NCBI GenBank assembly: GCA_021383565.1
Contig: CP079699.1
Coordinates: 2,108,001-2,172,000 of the forward strand
Length of the DNA stretch: 64,000 nt
From: Levilactobacillus brevis
GTDB lineage: Bacteria > Bacillota > Bacilli > Lactobacillales > Lactobacillaceae
Reading direction: 5' to 3'
This document shows, in pieces, positions 8,524-17,227 of this stretch. How positions within the stretch are numbered: position 1 is the first letter of the stretch; every line of letters begins with the position of its first letter. The notes under the pieces were generated by a model, which saw nothing but the letters and a program-made list of their open reading frames with translations, did no database searches and was not told where the DNA came from. The position numbers and the translations under genes were made by a program.

Positions 8524-9641
8524 GACGAATTTACAATTGAAGTGCAACAAGTAAGAAGATAAAAAAGGAACTCATAGCCTGAGTCCTGTAAAATGAAGTC
8601 ACCACAACAATCATTTAAAGGAGATTTTAGGCTATGAGTTCGTACAAACATCTTACCTTAAAAGACCGAGAATGCATACTGTTAGGCGTCACTTTAAACG
8701 ATAGCTATCAAGTTATTGCGGAGAAAATTGGCTGTTCTAAAGCCACTGTATCACGTGAAGTTACACGCAATGGCGGTCGTGATGCATACTCAGCTGTCAA
8801 AGCACAAGAGAGCTACCAAAGGCGCCGACTGAAGAGCCGCCGTCCTAGACTCCTAACTGACCTGAAATTACGAGATTTTGTCCTTCGCTGCATCGTTCAA
8901 TACCAATGGTCTCCCGAACAAATCTCAGGGCGTTTACTTCACGAAAATAGTGGATGGCGAATTAGTTACAACACCATTTATCGCGGAATTGAACGTGATA
9001 ATTTGGGAATTAAACGTAAGAGTCGTGGCGCTCGTGGTTTTGCCCGTAAACTCCGCCATCGTGGCAAAACTCGCAAGGTCAAAGGAACAATCAATGAACG
9101 ACGGGGGCGGTTTAATGATGTTCCTTCAGTCCATGAGCGGCCAGTGTCGTGTGATAACCGGAGCTGGTTTGGCCATTGGGAAGGTGACACCGTTCGAGGT
9201 AAGACTGGACGTTCAGCTTTAGTTACGTTGGTGGACCGTAAATCACGTTACTTACTATCTCAACGAGTTTCCAAAGTAAACGCCAAGAACGTTACACAAG
9301 CTATGATTGACTTATTGCATACTGTGACGCCCAAACGAGTTCGTACGCTTACGCCGGATCGTGGGACTGAATTCGCAAGATATCGTGAAGTTAGTCAAGA
9401 GCTAGGTATTCCGGTCTATTTTCCAGATCCACACGCACCACAGCAACGGGGAACTAACGAGAATACAAATGGTCTTATTCGTGAGTATTTCCCAAAAGGA
9501 ACTGATTTAGATCAACTCACTGACCAAGATATCTGTCAGTTCATTGAAACATTAAATAACCGACCACGTAAGGTCTTAGGCTGGAAGAGTCCATCAGAAA
9601 TTTTCTTTGGAATAAAGTTGCGCTTGACTTGACAATTTGTC
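8524..9641 (+). mobile_element. IS30-family insertion sequence
   Basis: About 1118 bp bounded by imperfect 26-bp inverted repeats (8524-8549 and 9616-9641; shared core GAC-AATT--CAA-T-AAG-GCAAC) and enclosing one transposase. GC flanks each end and could be a 2-bp target duplication, although GC is self-complementary and could equally belong to the repeats. Base composition is more AT-rich than the neighbours. The element looks intact. Confidence 0.85.
8634..9632 (+). CDS. IS30-family transposase
   Basis: 332 residues. The N-terminal helix-turn-helix (KDRECILLGVTLNDSYQVIA ... ATVSREVTRNGG) recognises the inverted repeats. The C-terminal DDE integrase core shows GHWEGDTV, TPDRGTEF and the YFPDPHAPQQRGTNENTNG motif with the catalytic Glu. 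The ATG at 8634 follows AAAGGAG. The full family length and the absence of stops suggest an active element. Confidence 0.96.
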   Translation: MSSYKHLTLKDRECILLGVTLNDSYQVIAEKIGCSKATVSREVTRNGGRDAYSAVKAQESYQRRRLKSRRPRLLTDLKLRDFVLRCIVQYQWSPEQISGRLLHENSGWRISYNTIYRGIERDNLGIKRKSRGARGFARKLRHRGKTRKVKGTINERRGRFNDVPSVHERPVSCDNRSWFGHWEGDTVRGKTGRSALVTLVDRKSRYLLSQRVSKVNAKNVTQAMIDLLHTVTPKRVRTLTPDRGTEFARYREVSQELGIPVYFPDPHAPQQRGTNENTNGLIREYFPKGTDLDQLTDQDICQFIETLNNRPRKVLGWKSPSEIFFGIKLRLT

Positions 9642-9667
9642 GCCTAAAAATACGCGCGCGGACGAGA

Positions 9668-9683
9668 TGTTTCACATGAAACA
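9668..9683. promoter_or_regulatory. parS-like site (TGTTTCACATGAAACA)
   Basis: Same sequence as the site at 1703. It lies between the IS30 right end and the stop codon of the flavoprotein gene. Confidence 0.55.
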
Positions 9684-10220
9684 TTATTTCGTTAGTGTCA
9701 GAAATTGCCGACGGAGGGCCAGACAACTTTCCGGGAGCGTCGAGCGGGCCGCCACGTCATGGGCGCCATCGGCCGTGACAATACCGGTGCCCTGAAAGTC
9801 CATCTGAAGCCAATCGCAGGAGGCGCGTACGGCATCGGCAATGCCCGTGGCCTTGCGTTCGGGTTGATCGGCACCGACGATCAAGAGATAGACGCGTTTA
9901 CCGGCGAAGGGGAAGTCGTGACTAAAGCTGTCAAACCATCGATCCATGAAGACCTTGAGTTGGCCCGTCATGCCGTACCAGTACACGGGTGTCCCCAGCA
10001 CGATATCGCTGGCTCGGGCAAAGTCCGTGCGCATGAAGGCCTCGTAGTCGTCGCTAGTGTCGCGCTGGTCGCGGTCGGTCTCCCGGTCATCTTGGACGAA
10101 ATGCAACGTGTAATCCGTGAGGTGTCGGGTGGTGTGGGGACAATCGGTCAGTAGGCGTTCACCAAGGGTCGCGGTGTTGCCGTGACGCCGAGGACTGCCG
10201 TTGATGAATAAAATGGTCAT
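9684..10220 (-). CDS. NAD(P)H-dependent flavin reductase / flavodoxin-like protein
   Basis: 178 residues of the NADPH-dependent FMN reductase superfamily. The phosphate-binding loop FINGSPRRHGNTATL is at the N-terminus and the flavin-site motif GTPVYWYGMTGQLKVFMDR sits in the middle. Such cytosolic proteins reduce quinones, azo compounds or nitro compounds. GAGGAG lies 13 bases before the ATG. It is divergent from an MFS gene, and a cre-like site (10280) lies in the shared upstream region. The substrate is unknown. Confidence 0.88.
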   Translation of the reverse strand: MTILFINGSPRRHGNTATLGERLLTDCPHTTRHLTDYTLHFVQDDRETDRDQRDTSDDYEAFMRTDFARASDIVLGTPVYWYGMTGQLKVFMDRWFDSFSHDFPFAGKRVYLLIVGADQPERKATGIADAVRASCDWLQMDFQGTGIVTADGAHDVAARSTLPESCLALRRQFLTLTK

Positions 10221-10279
10221 ACTAGAAAATCTCCTCTGTAAAGGTTACGTAAATTTCGATAAGTCTACTTCGTTAGGAT

Positions 10280-10293
10280 TGGAAACGTTTTCT
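10280..10293. promoter_or_regulatory. cre-like CcpA site (TGGAAACGTTTTCT)
   Basis: Matches TGNAARCGNWWWCA except for the last base. It lies in the divergent region of the flavoprotein and MFS genes. Confidence 0.45.
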
Positions 10294-10372
10294 TGAAATT
10301 AGTGGGTGGTCATTTTCCGAAGGCTAGTGCTAGAATGTAGCTTAACGTACTTTTGGGAAAGGGAGGGTCACG

Positions 10373-11551
10373 ATGAAACAAGAAATTCGGTTGCGCTGGT
10401 TACTGCTCGGCGCGCTGTTCAGTAGTATCGGCATGAGCTTTATCTGGCCATTGACGACGATCTACATGCACAATCGGTTGGGAACCTCGCTTACGGAAGT
10501 GGGGATTATCTTACTGTTCTATTCACTGGCCAATGTCGTGGGAAGTGTGCTGGGCGGCCGGCTATTCGACCGGCTCAATCCCTATTATTTGACGATCGGT
10601 GGGGTCAGCGTGTCCCTGCTGACGTTGGGCAGTCTGATCTTCAATCACGGGTGGCCGGCGTTTCCCATCTCGCTTATCTTCCTGGGGTTGGCCTCCGGGT
10701 GGACCCTGACGATGGTGAATTCACTGGGAACCACGATTCACAGCCGCGATGGTCGATACATATTTAACATGTTATATTTCGCGCAGAACTTAGGGGTCGT
10801 CTTGGGGACGGCCATGGTGGGCTACGTCTATAATACCAGTGTAGCCCTGCTGTTTGGCATTGCGACGAGCCTGTTTGTGCTCTTTCTGATCGTCGCGGTG
10901 CTCTGCTATCATGCGCCGGCGGTCATGCAGCGGCAGGTGGTTCAACAGGAACGGCACAGCGTCCACATTGCGCTACCGAATCGGCGGATCATGGCCGGCT
11001 TCTTCATTTCGCTGGTGGTGATCTGGATCATGTATGAGCAGTGGGTCTCCAACCTCTCCGTCTATATGACGGGCATGGGGATTCCCATGAAGGATTACAG
11101 CCTGTTGTGGACGCTTAACGCCGGGCTGATCGTGGTCTTCCAGGCGCTGATTAACTGGTTCTCGCACTATTTCAGCAATCTCTATTTGCAGGTGTACGCC
11201 GGCATCTTTTTCGTAGCGGTTTCCTTTGTCACACTGATCTTTGCCAAGGACTACCTGCATTTCGTGATTGCCATGGTGATTCTGACGATGGGTGAGGCGA
11301 CGGCCTTTCCGGCGATTCCTGCTATCGTCAACAACCTGACGCCGACCGCGGTTAAGGGAAAATACCAAGGCATGGCCAACGCCTGGGCCTCGGTCGGTAA
11401 GGCGGTCGGTCCCTTATTCGGGGGAATCGTGATCGACCACTCCTCCTATACGTTGCTCTTTATCATTGCAGCGCTGGCCAATCTGGTGATTCTGGGGTTG
11501 AACGGCGTGATTATTACGGGCAACCAACACCGTGTGGAAACTTTTAAATGA
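10373..11551 (+). CDS. MFS transporter
   Basis: 392 residues with about 12 predicted membrane helices. The loop after helix 2 carries the MFS motif A variant GGRLFDRLNPYY, and the central loop near residue 185-200 is basic and polar. The size and layout are of drug/H+ antiporters of the DHA1 type, but no substrate-specific residue is recognisable. GGGAGGG lies seven bases before the ATG. It may work with the divergently transcribed flavin reductase (detoxify and export); this is inference. Confidence 0.85.
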   Translation: MKQEIRLRWLLLGALFSSIGMSFIWPLTTIYMHNRLGTSLTEVGIILLFYSLANVVGSVLGGRLFDRLNPYYLTIGGVSVSLLTLGSLIFNHGWPAFPISLIFLGLASGWTLTMVNSLGTTIHSRDGRYIFNMLYFAQNLGVVLGTAMVGYVYNTSVALLFGIATSLFVLFLIVAVLCYHAPAVMQRQVVQQERHSVHIALPNRRIMAGFFISLVVIWIMYEQWVSNLSVYMTGMGIPMKDYSLLWTLNAGLIVVFQALINWFSHYFSNLYLQVYAGIFFVAVSFVTLIFAKDYLHFVIAMVILTMGEATAFPAIPAIVNNLTPTAVKGKYQGMANAWASVGKAVGPLFGGIVIDHSSYTLLFIIAALANLVILGLNGVIITGNQHRVETFK

Positions 11552-11622
11552 GTTCTGGAGAGAATGGTGTATAATAACACTAGGTAATTGTCAGAATCAT
11601 TAGGGAAATCAGGGGAAAGCAC

Positions 11623-11898
11623 ATGAAAAAAAGATTGAGGGGAATCGGTGGCCTGCTGATTGGTTTAGTGGCGGGGCTGTTGCTATTTGTGCAACCGCCA
11701 CACAATCAGTCGACGATCACCGACTCCGTTGTCAAACCCACTTCGGGGCAGACGGCGGTTCAAGTTACGAATACCACGGGGAGCGGTCACGTCGAGATTA
11801 AGACGCAGACCACGACGAGTCAAGAGGGGAAAATGGTGAGCCGGCAAACGACGACCACCACGCCGGTTCGACAACAGCAGAATCGGACGCATCACTAG
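11623..11898 (+). CDS. Small single-span membrane or secreted protein
   Basis: 91 residues: a basic start (MKKRLR), one hydrophobic segment (GIGGLLIGLVAGLLLFV, about 8-24) and a Thr/Gln/Ser-rich hydrophilic tail with a run of TTTTTP type. GGGGAAAG precedes the ATG. It follows the MFS gene by 71 bases. The family is not recognised; the segment may be an uncleaved signal anchor. Confidence 0.65.
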   Translation: MKKRLRGIGGLLIGLVAGLLLFVQPPHNQSTITDSVVKPTSGQTAVQVTNTTGSGHVEIKTQTTTSQEGKMVSRQTTTTTPVRQQQNRTHH

Positions 11899-11954
11899 TG
11901 CATACGCGTTAAATTTTTAGCAGAATAATACTGATTGAACCAGAGATATACAGG

Positions 11955-11992
11955 AGAGCTAACCTACAGGGATAAGGGTTAGCTCTTTTTTT
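11955..11992 (+). terminator. Terminator after the small membrane protein
   Basis: Perfect stem AGAGCTAACC/GGTTAGCTCT followed by a T run. Confidence 0.9.
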
Positions 11993-12079
11993 ACCCAAAT
12001 ATTCAGAAAATATACATAAAAATGAATGTTTATAAAAGCATTGACATCAGTAATGAATGATGATAAATTAAATATCAAT

Positions 12080-12333
12080 AAATGAGACCAAGCAAAGAAG
12101 AGTAGCCTTAAGCAATGTGTCCAGCGAGTTCGGGATGATGGAAGCCGAATCCAACGGTTAAGGTGAAGCGCATCGGAGCGTCGGGACAGTGAACGAGGTA
12201 GTTGTCCCTGAGTCGTGCCCATTACCGCACGGGAGCTGATCAGTGTCAGCGCCATGAGAGATAAAACAAGGTGGTACCGCGAGCCATTCGCCCTTGTTGG
12301 TTTGAAAAAACCAACGAAGACGAGTGGCTTTTT
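12080..12333 (+). promoter_or_regulatory. T-box leader of oppA (second copy)
   Basis: Stem I (GAAGAGTAGCCTTAA...TTAAGG) is followed by the T-box core AAGGTGGTACCGCG at 12268-12281 and a terminator at 12282-12333 whose stem combines GCCATTCG/CGAGTGGC with GTTGGTTT/AAACCAAC and ends in T5. The specifier loop probably lies in GAAGCGCATCGGAGC; the exact triplet is uncertain. It controls the OppA gene at 12362. Confidence 0.93.
12282..12333 (+). terminator. Conditional terminator of the second T-box
   Basis: Long interrupted stem followed by TTTTT, 29 bases before the oppA ATG. Confidence 0.85.
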
Positions 12334-12361
12334 GCATTTAAACGAAATGAGGGATTGGCAT

Positions 12362-13972
12362 ATGAAAAAATTAGTGGGATTAAGTTTCGGTTTATTGGCC
12401 ATCGTAGCGCTGGCCGGTTGTGGGACCACACAGGCAAAGAGTAGTGCAGACAAGGCGTTAGACGTGACGATGGTTGGGAATCCAGCCACGGCCAACCCCG
12501 CCATTTCGGGGGATTCTAACAGTTCCAGTCTAATTGCCCAGACGCAAGAGGGCCTGTACACGTTGAACGAGAACGGTAAGGTCGTGGCCGGCGTGGCCGA
12601 GAAGGTCGTCAAACCAACGAAGAATGGGACTGTCTATACATTTAAACTGAAGAAGGCCGCAAAATGGTCCAACGGCGATCCCGTGACGGCCCAAGACTTC
12701 GTCACCTCCTTTCAGTGGCAGGTTAATCCGCAATCTAAGTCGCAGGTAGCCAATAAGCTGAAGTTCTTAAAGAACTACGACGCCGTGCAAGCCGGTAAGC
12801 AACCGGTCTCTGCACTGGGGGTTAAGGCGTTGGATAAGTCGACGTTACAATTAACGTTGTCCAAGCCGCAACCTTGGTTGCCCGATATTCTGGCCACGGC
12901 CGAATATCCAATGAAGACCGATTTATTTAAGAAGTATGGGAGTAAATATGGCACGTCCGCTACGAAGACCATGTCCGAAGGGGCCTACAAGTTGGTCGGT
13001 TGGAGCGGTACCACGGATAGTTGGTCCTACGTGAAGAACACTCATTACTGGAATGCCAAGAACGTCAAGATTGGCAAGGTTAACGTCCAGGTCGTTAAGG
13101 ATCCCGGCACCTCCGCCAGCCTCTTCAAGTCCGGCAAGGTCCAAGAGACTGTTCTGTCCGGTCAATACATCAAGCAAAACGCCAACAATAAGGAACTGAA
13201 GACGACGCTGAACAGTTCGATGCGGTTCCTTGAATTTAACGATAAAAAGACAGTTACGCACAATACCAAGGTGCGGCAAGCCTTCTCCTACGTGGTAAAC
13301 CGGACGGCCTTGACCAAGAATGTCTTGCAGGATGGTTCGGCGGCCGCCAAGAGCCTGATTCCTTATGGTGATGGCAACGACCCGACCACGGGGAAGGACT
13401 TCTCCGAAGATGTAGGTAACCTGCTCAGCTACAATCCCCAGAAGGCAACGCAGCTGTGGAATCAAGCCAAGAAGGAACTGGGAATCAAGAAGGCCAGTCT
13501 GGAACTGCTGACGGCCGACACGGATGAGCAGAAGCACACGGCCCAGTACCTGCAACAACAGGCGCAGAAATACATGCCGGGCTTGACCCTAAACATCAAG
13601 TCCATGCCACTGGCCCAACAGATCGCTAAGGGGTCCGCAGGGAACTTCGACATCGACTTGGATGGTTGGACGACCGATTGGCGGGATCCATCCGACTTCT
13701 TACAAATGGCCGATGGCACTAGTTCCGTGAACTTCACCAAGTGGAACAACACCCACTTTACGAATCAGATGAAAGAAATTGATAACACCTCCGCGTACAC
13801 GACCCAGCAACGGTGGGATCTGATGAAGCAAGCCGACAAGTACGTGACCCAACAGGCCGGTTTGGTCCCTCTGTACCAACAAGCCAAGGCCCACCTGGTC
13901 TCCAGTCAGGTTGGTGGTTTGAAGTACACCATGATGACGGATGCCCAGTACAAGTACGCCTACTGGAAGTAG
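12362..13972 (+). CDS. oppA: Oligopeptide ABC transporter substrate-binding lipoprotein OppA
   Basis: 536 residues, full length. The start is the ATG at 12362 (GAGGG upstream); the frame stays open upstream only because it reads through the T-box. The signal carries lipobox LAGC (Cys21). SBP_bac_5 features include GLYTLNENGKVVAGVAEKVV, KWSNGDPVTAQDFVTSFQW, the EGAYKLVGW segment and a C-terminal WTTDWRDPSDFLQ. It binds peptides outside the cell for import. The protein at 1-1216 is a close paralogue with its own T-box. No transport core genes are adjacent. It ends in a strong terminator. Confidence 0.96.
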   Translation: MKKLVGLSFGLLAIVALAGCGTTQAKSSADKALDVTMVGNPATANPAISGDSNSSSLIAQTQEGLYTLNENGKVVAGVAEKVVKPTKNGTVYTFKLKKAAKWSNGDPVTAQDFVTSFQWQVNPQSKSQVANKLKFLKNYDAVQAGKQPVSALGVKALDKSTLQLTLSKPQPWLPDILATAEYPMKTDLFKKYGSKYGTSATKTMSEGAYKLVGWSGTTDSWSYVKNTHYWNAKNVKIGKVNVQVVKDPGTSASLFKSGKVQETVLSGQYIKQNANNKELKTTLNSSMRFLEFNDKKTVTHNTKVRQAFSYVVNRTALTKNVLQDGSAAAKSLIPYGDGNDPTTGKDFSEDVGNLLSYNPQKATQLWNQAKKELGIKKASLELLTADTDEQKHTAQYLQQQAQKYMPGLTLNIKSMPLAQQIAKGSAGNFDIDLDGWTTDWRDPSDFLQMADGTSSVNFTKWNNTHFTNQMKEIDNTSAYTTQQRWDLMKQADKYVTQQAGLVPLYQQAKAHLVSSQVGGLKYTMMTDAQYKYAYWK

Positions 13973-14042
13973 CACAAAATGAAGCCGTGAGTGTTCGCCC
14001 AGAGAGACCCCACTCACCCGCTAAACCAACCCCTATCTTGAG

Positions 14043-14073
14043 AGCCGACCCGCAGCAATGTGGGTCGGCTTTT
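14043..14073 (+). terminator. oppA terminator
   Basis: Perfect 9-bp stem AGCCGACCC/GGGTCGGCT followed by a short T run. Confidence 0.88.
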
Positions 14074-14257
14074 GCAGTTTAATAACTGGGGAATAGTTGT
14101 ATGGGAAGACTAATCAGCTGGCGATTGGTTTATTTTACTATGAAAGTAAGGTGGATCTCGGGGAACCGTTTCGGTCGATTATTTGGGGGATCGCAGGCTT
14201 TAGCCGGCAACAAATAGCGACTGAATGGGGCAGATCCGACTTGGAGGAGGCGGTCTA

Positions 14258-14494
14258 ATGCGTTTTCAAAAAATATTGCGAGATCAAATTGGACAAACGG
14301 TTGATTTGTTAGAAATTTTTATATGTTTACTCGTGCCGGTGCTCTTGGTCAAGGGAATGATTGATTTTATTTCCCAAAGACAGGTGTTCTGGCTGAGAGA
14401 CATCATCCTTTTCTTAAAGAGTGTGGTGGGCTTCATTGCGTTATCGATCCCATGCGATCTCTTCGAAGCGGTTCACCGCTATCGGTCACGCTGA
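14258..14494 (+). CDS. Small two-span membrane protein
   Basis: 78 residues starting at the ATG at 14258, where GGAGGAGG lies nine bases upstream (an upstream in-frame ATG at 14225 lacks a site). Two hydrophobic segments (about 16-36 and 45-64) are separated by a charged loop. The family is not recognised. The gene lies alone between the oppA terminator and a convergent secreted-protein gene. Confidence 0.6.
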   Translation: MRFQKILRDQIGQTVDLLEIFICLLVPVLLVKGMIDFISQRQVFWLRDIILFLKSVVGFIALSIPCDLFEAVHRYRSR

Positions 14495-14533
14495 ACAGGT
14501 AACGGCGGGTTCACAACGGAACGCGCTGTTTTT

Positions 14534-15136
14534 TTAGGCCGGAAAGTCTAAGCCAATCTTGCGATGCAACGGTTTACTGGTCTTCTTGTGGGGTTGCTTG
14601 GCCGTCAGGGTCACGATTTCTTGGCGAAAGGCCTGATCGGTCGGTAGGGAACGCACGGGAATCTTAAACGTCACTTGCGTGTGATTCTTACTGGCGACGT
14701 GATAGGTCTTTCCGCGGAATTTAAGCGTGACGCGGCTGTGTTTGGGAACCGTAACGGTTGGTTGCCAGATTTTCTGTTGCGCAGGTGTCTTGGCGGCGTG
14801 TAGAGCCGGTTTCTTGGTCGCATAACGCTTGGCGGCGACTTTCCTATTCAGATGGCCATTAGTGACCTTAAACGTGCCGTAGCCGCGAAATTTGACGTCA
14901 AACTGGTGATGCTTGGTGGCCGTCGTCAATTTGGCCAACTCCCGGCCCTTGTAGGTTACTTTGAGCGTCTGAGCGCGGGCTGATTTAACCTTGAGGTGGA
15001 GTTGATGGGTGTGCCCGTTGTAGCGCGCCTGGGTCACGGTGAAATTGGGGCTGGCGGTACTGGACTTGATGGTCACCCCCACGGCGACCGTGGCGATGGT
15101 GAGGGCGATGAGGCCCCCTAAGGTCAATTTATTCAT
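14534..15136 (-). CDS. Membrane-anchored or secreted protein of unknown function
   Basis: 200 residues from the ATG at 15136 (GGAGG ten bases upstream; the open frame before it lacks a site). An N-terminal hydrophobic segment (5-24) is followed by a very basic His/Lys/Thr-rich region with repeated beta-strand-like pieces such as TLKVTYKGRELAKL and VTLKFRGKTYHV, suggesting one or two small Ig-like folds. No anchor motif is present. It resembles other small exported lactobacillar proteins in this window. Confidence 0.7.
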   Translation of the reverse strand: MNKLTLGGLIALTIATVAVGVTIKSSTASPNFTVTQARYNGHTHQLHLKVKSARAQTLKVTYKGRELAKLTTATKHHQFDVKFRGYGTFKVTNGHLNRKVAAKRYATKKPALHAAKTPAQQKIWQPTVTVPKHSRVTLKFRGKTYHVASKNHTQVTFKIPVRSLPTDQAFRQEIVTLTAKQPHKKTSKPLHRKIGLDFPA

Positions 15137-15304
15137 CAGCGAGATTCCTCCATAATATTTAGTTTTCAGATTACGGAAATTACACTGCCAAGTCAACGTT
15201 TTGCCACTTTATACAGTGAATTGAATACAATTTCGCTTATAGCAAACCTAATGAGGCTAACAAAACGGCGGCCCACAACTGAACGTTGGGTCGCCGTTAT
15301 CTAG

Positions 15305-16306
15305 TTAATGGAGCATATCTTCTGTATAAATGGTGTGGTCCGAGACGTGTTCAAATAGTTCATGGCCATTGTTGTTGTGGGTATCCAGAAACATGCCTTG
15401 GCCGTCATTAATCACGTAATATTGGCCGTTGGTGTTCTTGGCCAGCATGACCAGGAGATTTTCATGTTGCGGGAGAATCTCGCTATCGGCCACGGCCATG
15501 GTTTTGGTGCCCCCTTGGGTAAACGTGATGGTGCGACCGGTCGTCCCCTTAAATCGCTGGTCAATATGGAGCGTTTGGGTGGTGTAGTAGTTTTTCGGTG
15601 CCTTGTGATGACTGACACTCTTGGTAATTTCACCCTCGACAATCACGCTAGCGGCCTTCTTCAGGTTCTGAAGCCCATTGAGGCCGTCGTAGTCCCTGAC
15701 ATGGTCAACTTCCAGTTCCGGTTTAGCGGTGGCTGTCAGCGTGGCGCGGGTCTTAACTGGCGTGCTGTAGGCCTTCTGGACGCCCTTAACGTCGCAGTTG
15801 CGAATCGTATATTTGCGGTTGGTCGGCCCCATAACGCTGACGGCACCGGCGCTGTTGTGGGCGAGACCCAACCCGTGGCCCAGCTCGTGAATGGCCACGT
15901 TGCCCCGTTGCTTCTTGGTGTAATGGTACTGCTTCAGGACGTAGCGGTTGAGATACATGCCGGCCCCCGTTTGATGGCCGTTTTGATCAAACGACTTCCC
16001 GCTATAGGCCATGCCGGTGGCGTTGGTCCAGATACCGGTCTTCTTGCTGACTGTGGTCACGTAGGAGCGCGAACGCTTATTTTTGGTAGTCGACCACTTG
16101 AAGGCCTTGGTTTTGTTCCAGGCCTGTTGCGCGGACTTCCAGACCGACCGATAGTACTTGCTGGTCGATTTGGTATAGTAACTGGCCCGCTTCGTTGCGT
16201 AGCGGTAGTTGTTAATGGGCGTGGGGTTCTTAGTCGCCGCGGCTGCTGAGATCGGGCTGAACAGGGCACAGCAGCCGACAAGCCCGAGCCAATATTTCTT
16301 CATCAT
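15305..16306 (-). CDS. Secreted matrixin-type zinc metalloprotease (M10-like)
   Basis: 333 residues. A Sec signal (1-24, AAAA cleavage region) is followed by a metzincin catalytic domain with the zinc motif HELGHGLGLAH at residues 140-150 and a downstream Met-turn SVMGP. The part after about residue 190 has no recognised domain and may aid substrate binding. It should be an extracellular or wall-associated endopeptidase. There are two adjacent ATGs (16306, 16303), with GAGAGG rather far upstream. No propeptide cysteine switch is evident. It could act on surface proteins or supply peptides for OppA; that is inference. Confidence 0.85.
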   Translation of the reverse strand: MMKKYWLGLVGCCALFSPISAAAATKNPTPINNYRYATKRASYYTKSTSKYYRSVWKSAQQAWNKTKAFKWSTTKNKRSRSYVTTVSKKTGIWTNATGMAYSGKSFDQNGHQTGAGMYLNRYVLKQYHYTKKQRGNVAIHELGHGLGLAHNSAGAVSVMGPTNRKYTIRNCDVKGVQKAYSTPVKTRATLTATAKPELEVDHVRDYDGLNGLQNLKKAASVIVEGEITKSVSHHKAPKNYYTTQTLHIDQRFKGTTGRTITFTQGGTKTMAVADSEILPQHENLLVMLAKNTNGQYYVINDGQGMFLDTHNNNGHELFEHVSDHTIYTEDMLH

Positions 16307-16484
16307 AAATAGAACCAATCCTCTCCGGTCGAAATCTAGATGGGCCGCGTGACCAAGATACATTAGCCATTAAATAGTCCAAATAGCGTACGAGTTAAGA
16401 TTAGTCCCATTCTCGGGGTCTGTCCAGCCGTGTTGGTCAAACTGAATAAACATAAGCAAAACGGATATTTATAACTTGAGGACA

Positions 16485-16529
16485 CAAAAAAATCAGCAAC
16501 CACGAAGATGTCTTCGTGAAAGCTGATTA
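16485..16529 (-). terminator. tRNA-Lys terminator
   Basis: Minus-strand stem AATCAGC...GCTGATT with inner CACGAAGA/TCTTCGTG, followed by TTTTTTT. Confidence 0.9.
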
Positions 16530-16536
16530 GTAGTTA

Positions 16537-16609
16537 TGGGCAGTCAGGGGATCGAACCCTGGACCCACGGATTAAGAGTCCGTTGCTCTGCCAGCTGAGC
16601 TAACTGCCC
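16537..16609 (-). tRNA. tRNA-Lys(CTT)
   Basis: 73 nt reading GGGCAGTTAGCTCAGCTGG at the 5' end. The acceptor stem GGGCAGT/ACTGCCC, D-loop, anticodon loop CTCTTAA (anticodon CTT, Lys) and T-arm GGTTCGATCCC are all intact. CCA is not encoded. It stands alone and is followed by its own terminator. Confidence 0.97.
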
Positions 16610-17227
16610 ATGTGATTAAGTTGTTGCTGTTGTATGTCTTCCATATCAACGAGAACTATCATATCATGGGGATGGGGGGTGCGCAACCCCTTTTCGAAAA
16701 AAAGTTGATTTTTATTCAAAAAATTGGTTATTGAGGGGGCTACATTTCCTGATTTACCGGGAATTAACCGGATTTTTGAAAAATAAAAATTTTTTTGAAA
16801 AAAAGTGCCATAACGGTCCAAATCGCGGTGAATGGGGAGTGGAACGCGGCTAAAAAAATATAAAACGGACATAAAGTGCTGATTCGTCTAGTACTGAATG
16901 CCATTTCCCGGGAAATACTTGTTTAACACAAGCTTAACCCCTACTGCGGTCTGAACTGAAAGAAACTTTATGATGTGTTATAATTCAAGTAGCGTTGTTT
17001 TCCCGTCGCTGGAAGTTTATCAGGACGGTCAACGCACCTTAAAAAACACGGGTCAGTGACAACGACTGATCCATTATTCCTTGACTTTAAACGATCAACA
17101 CAAAACCGTACAAAAATCGTAGTGGCCCCGTTGACGATGGTATCGTGACATCCAACGGCTGGCCTGCCGGTAATCCTGCAATTACCGGATCGGACTGTAT
17201 TTCCCTTTAAGGAGGAAATTTTTAATT
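16610..17227. other. Gene-free region: AT-rich spacer and walR promoter/leader
   Basis: 16610-16900 is AT-rich with homopolymer runs and holds nothing recognisable. A TATAAT at 16979 with CTGAAA 17 bases upstream is a plausible walR promoter. It would give a leader of about 240 nt with several hairpins, including CCGGTAAT/ATTACCGG at about 17167-17188, ending in AAGGAGG before the walR ATG. Confidence 0.5.

Noticed and set aside
12215-12361. N-terminal extension of OppA (open frame from 12215)
   Set aside because: It runs through the T-box and its terminator, has no ribosome-binding site, and the lipoprotein signal begins at 12362.
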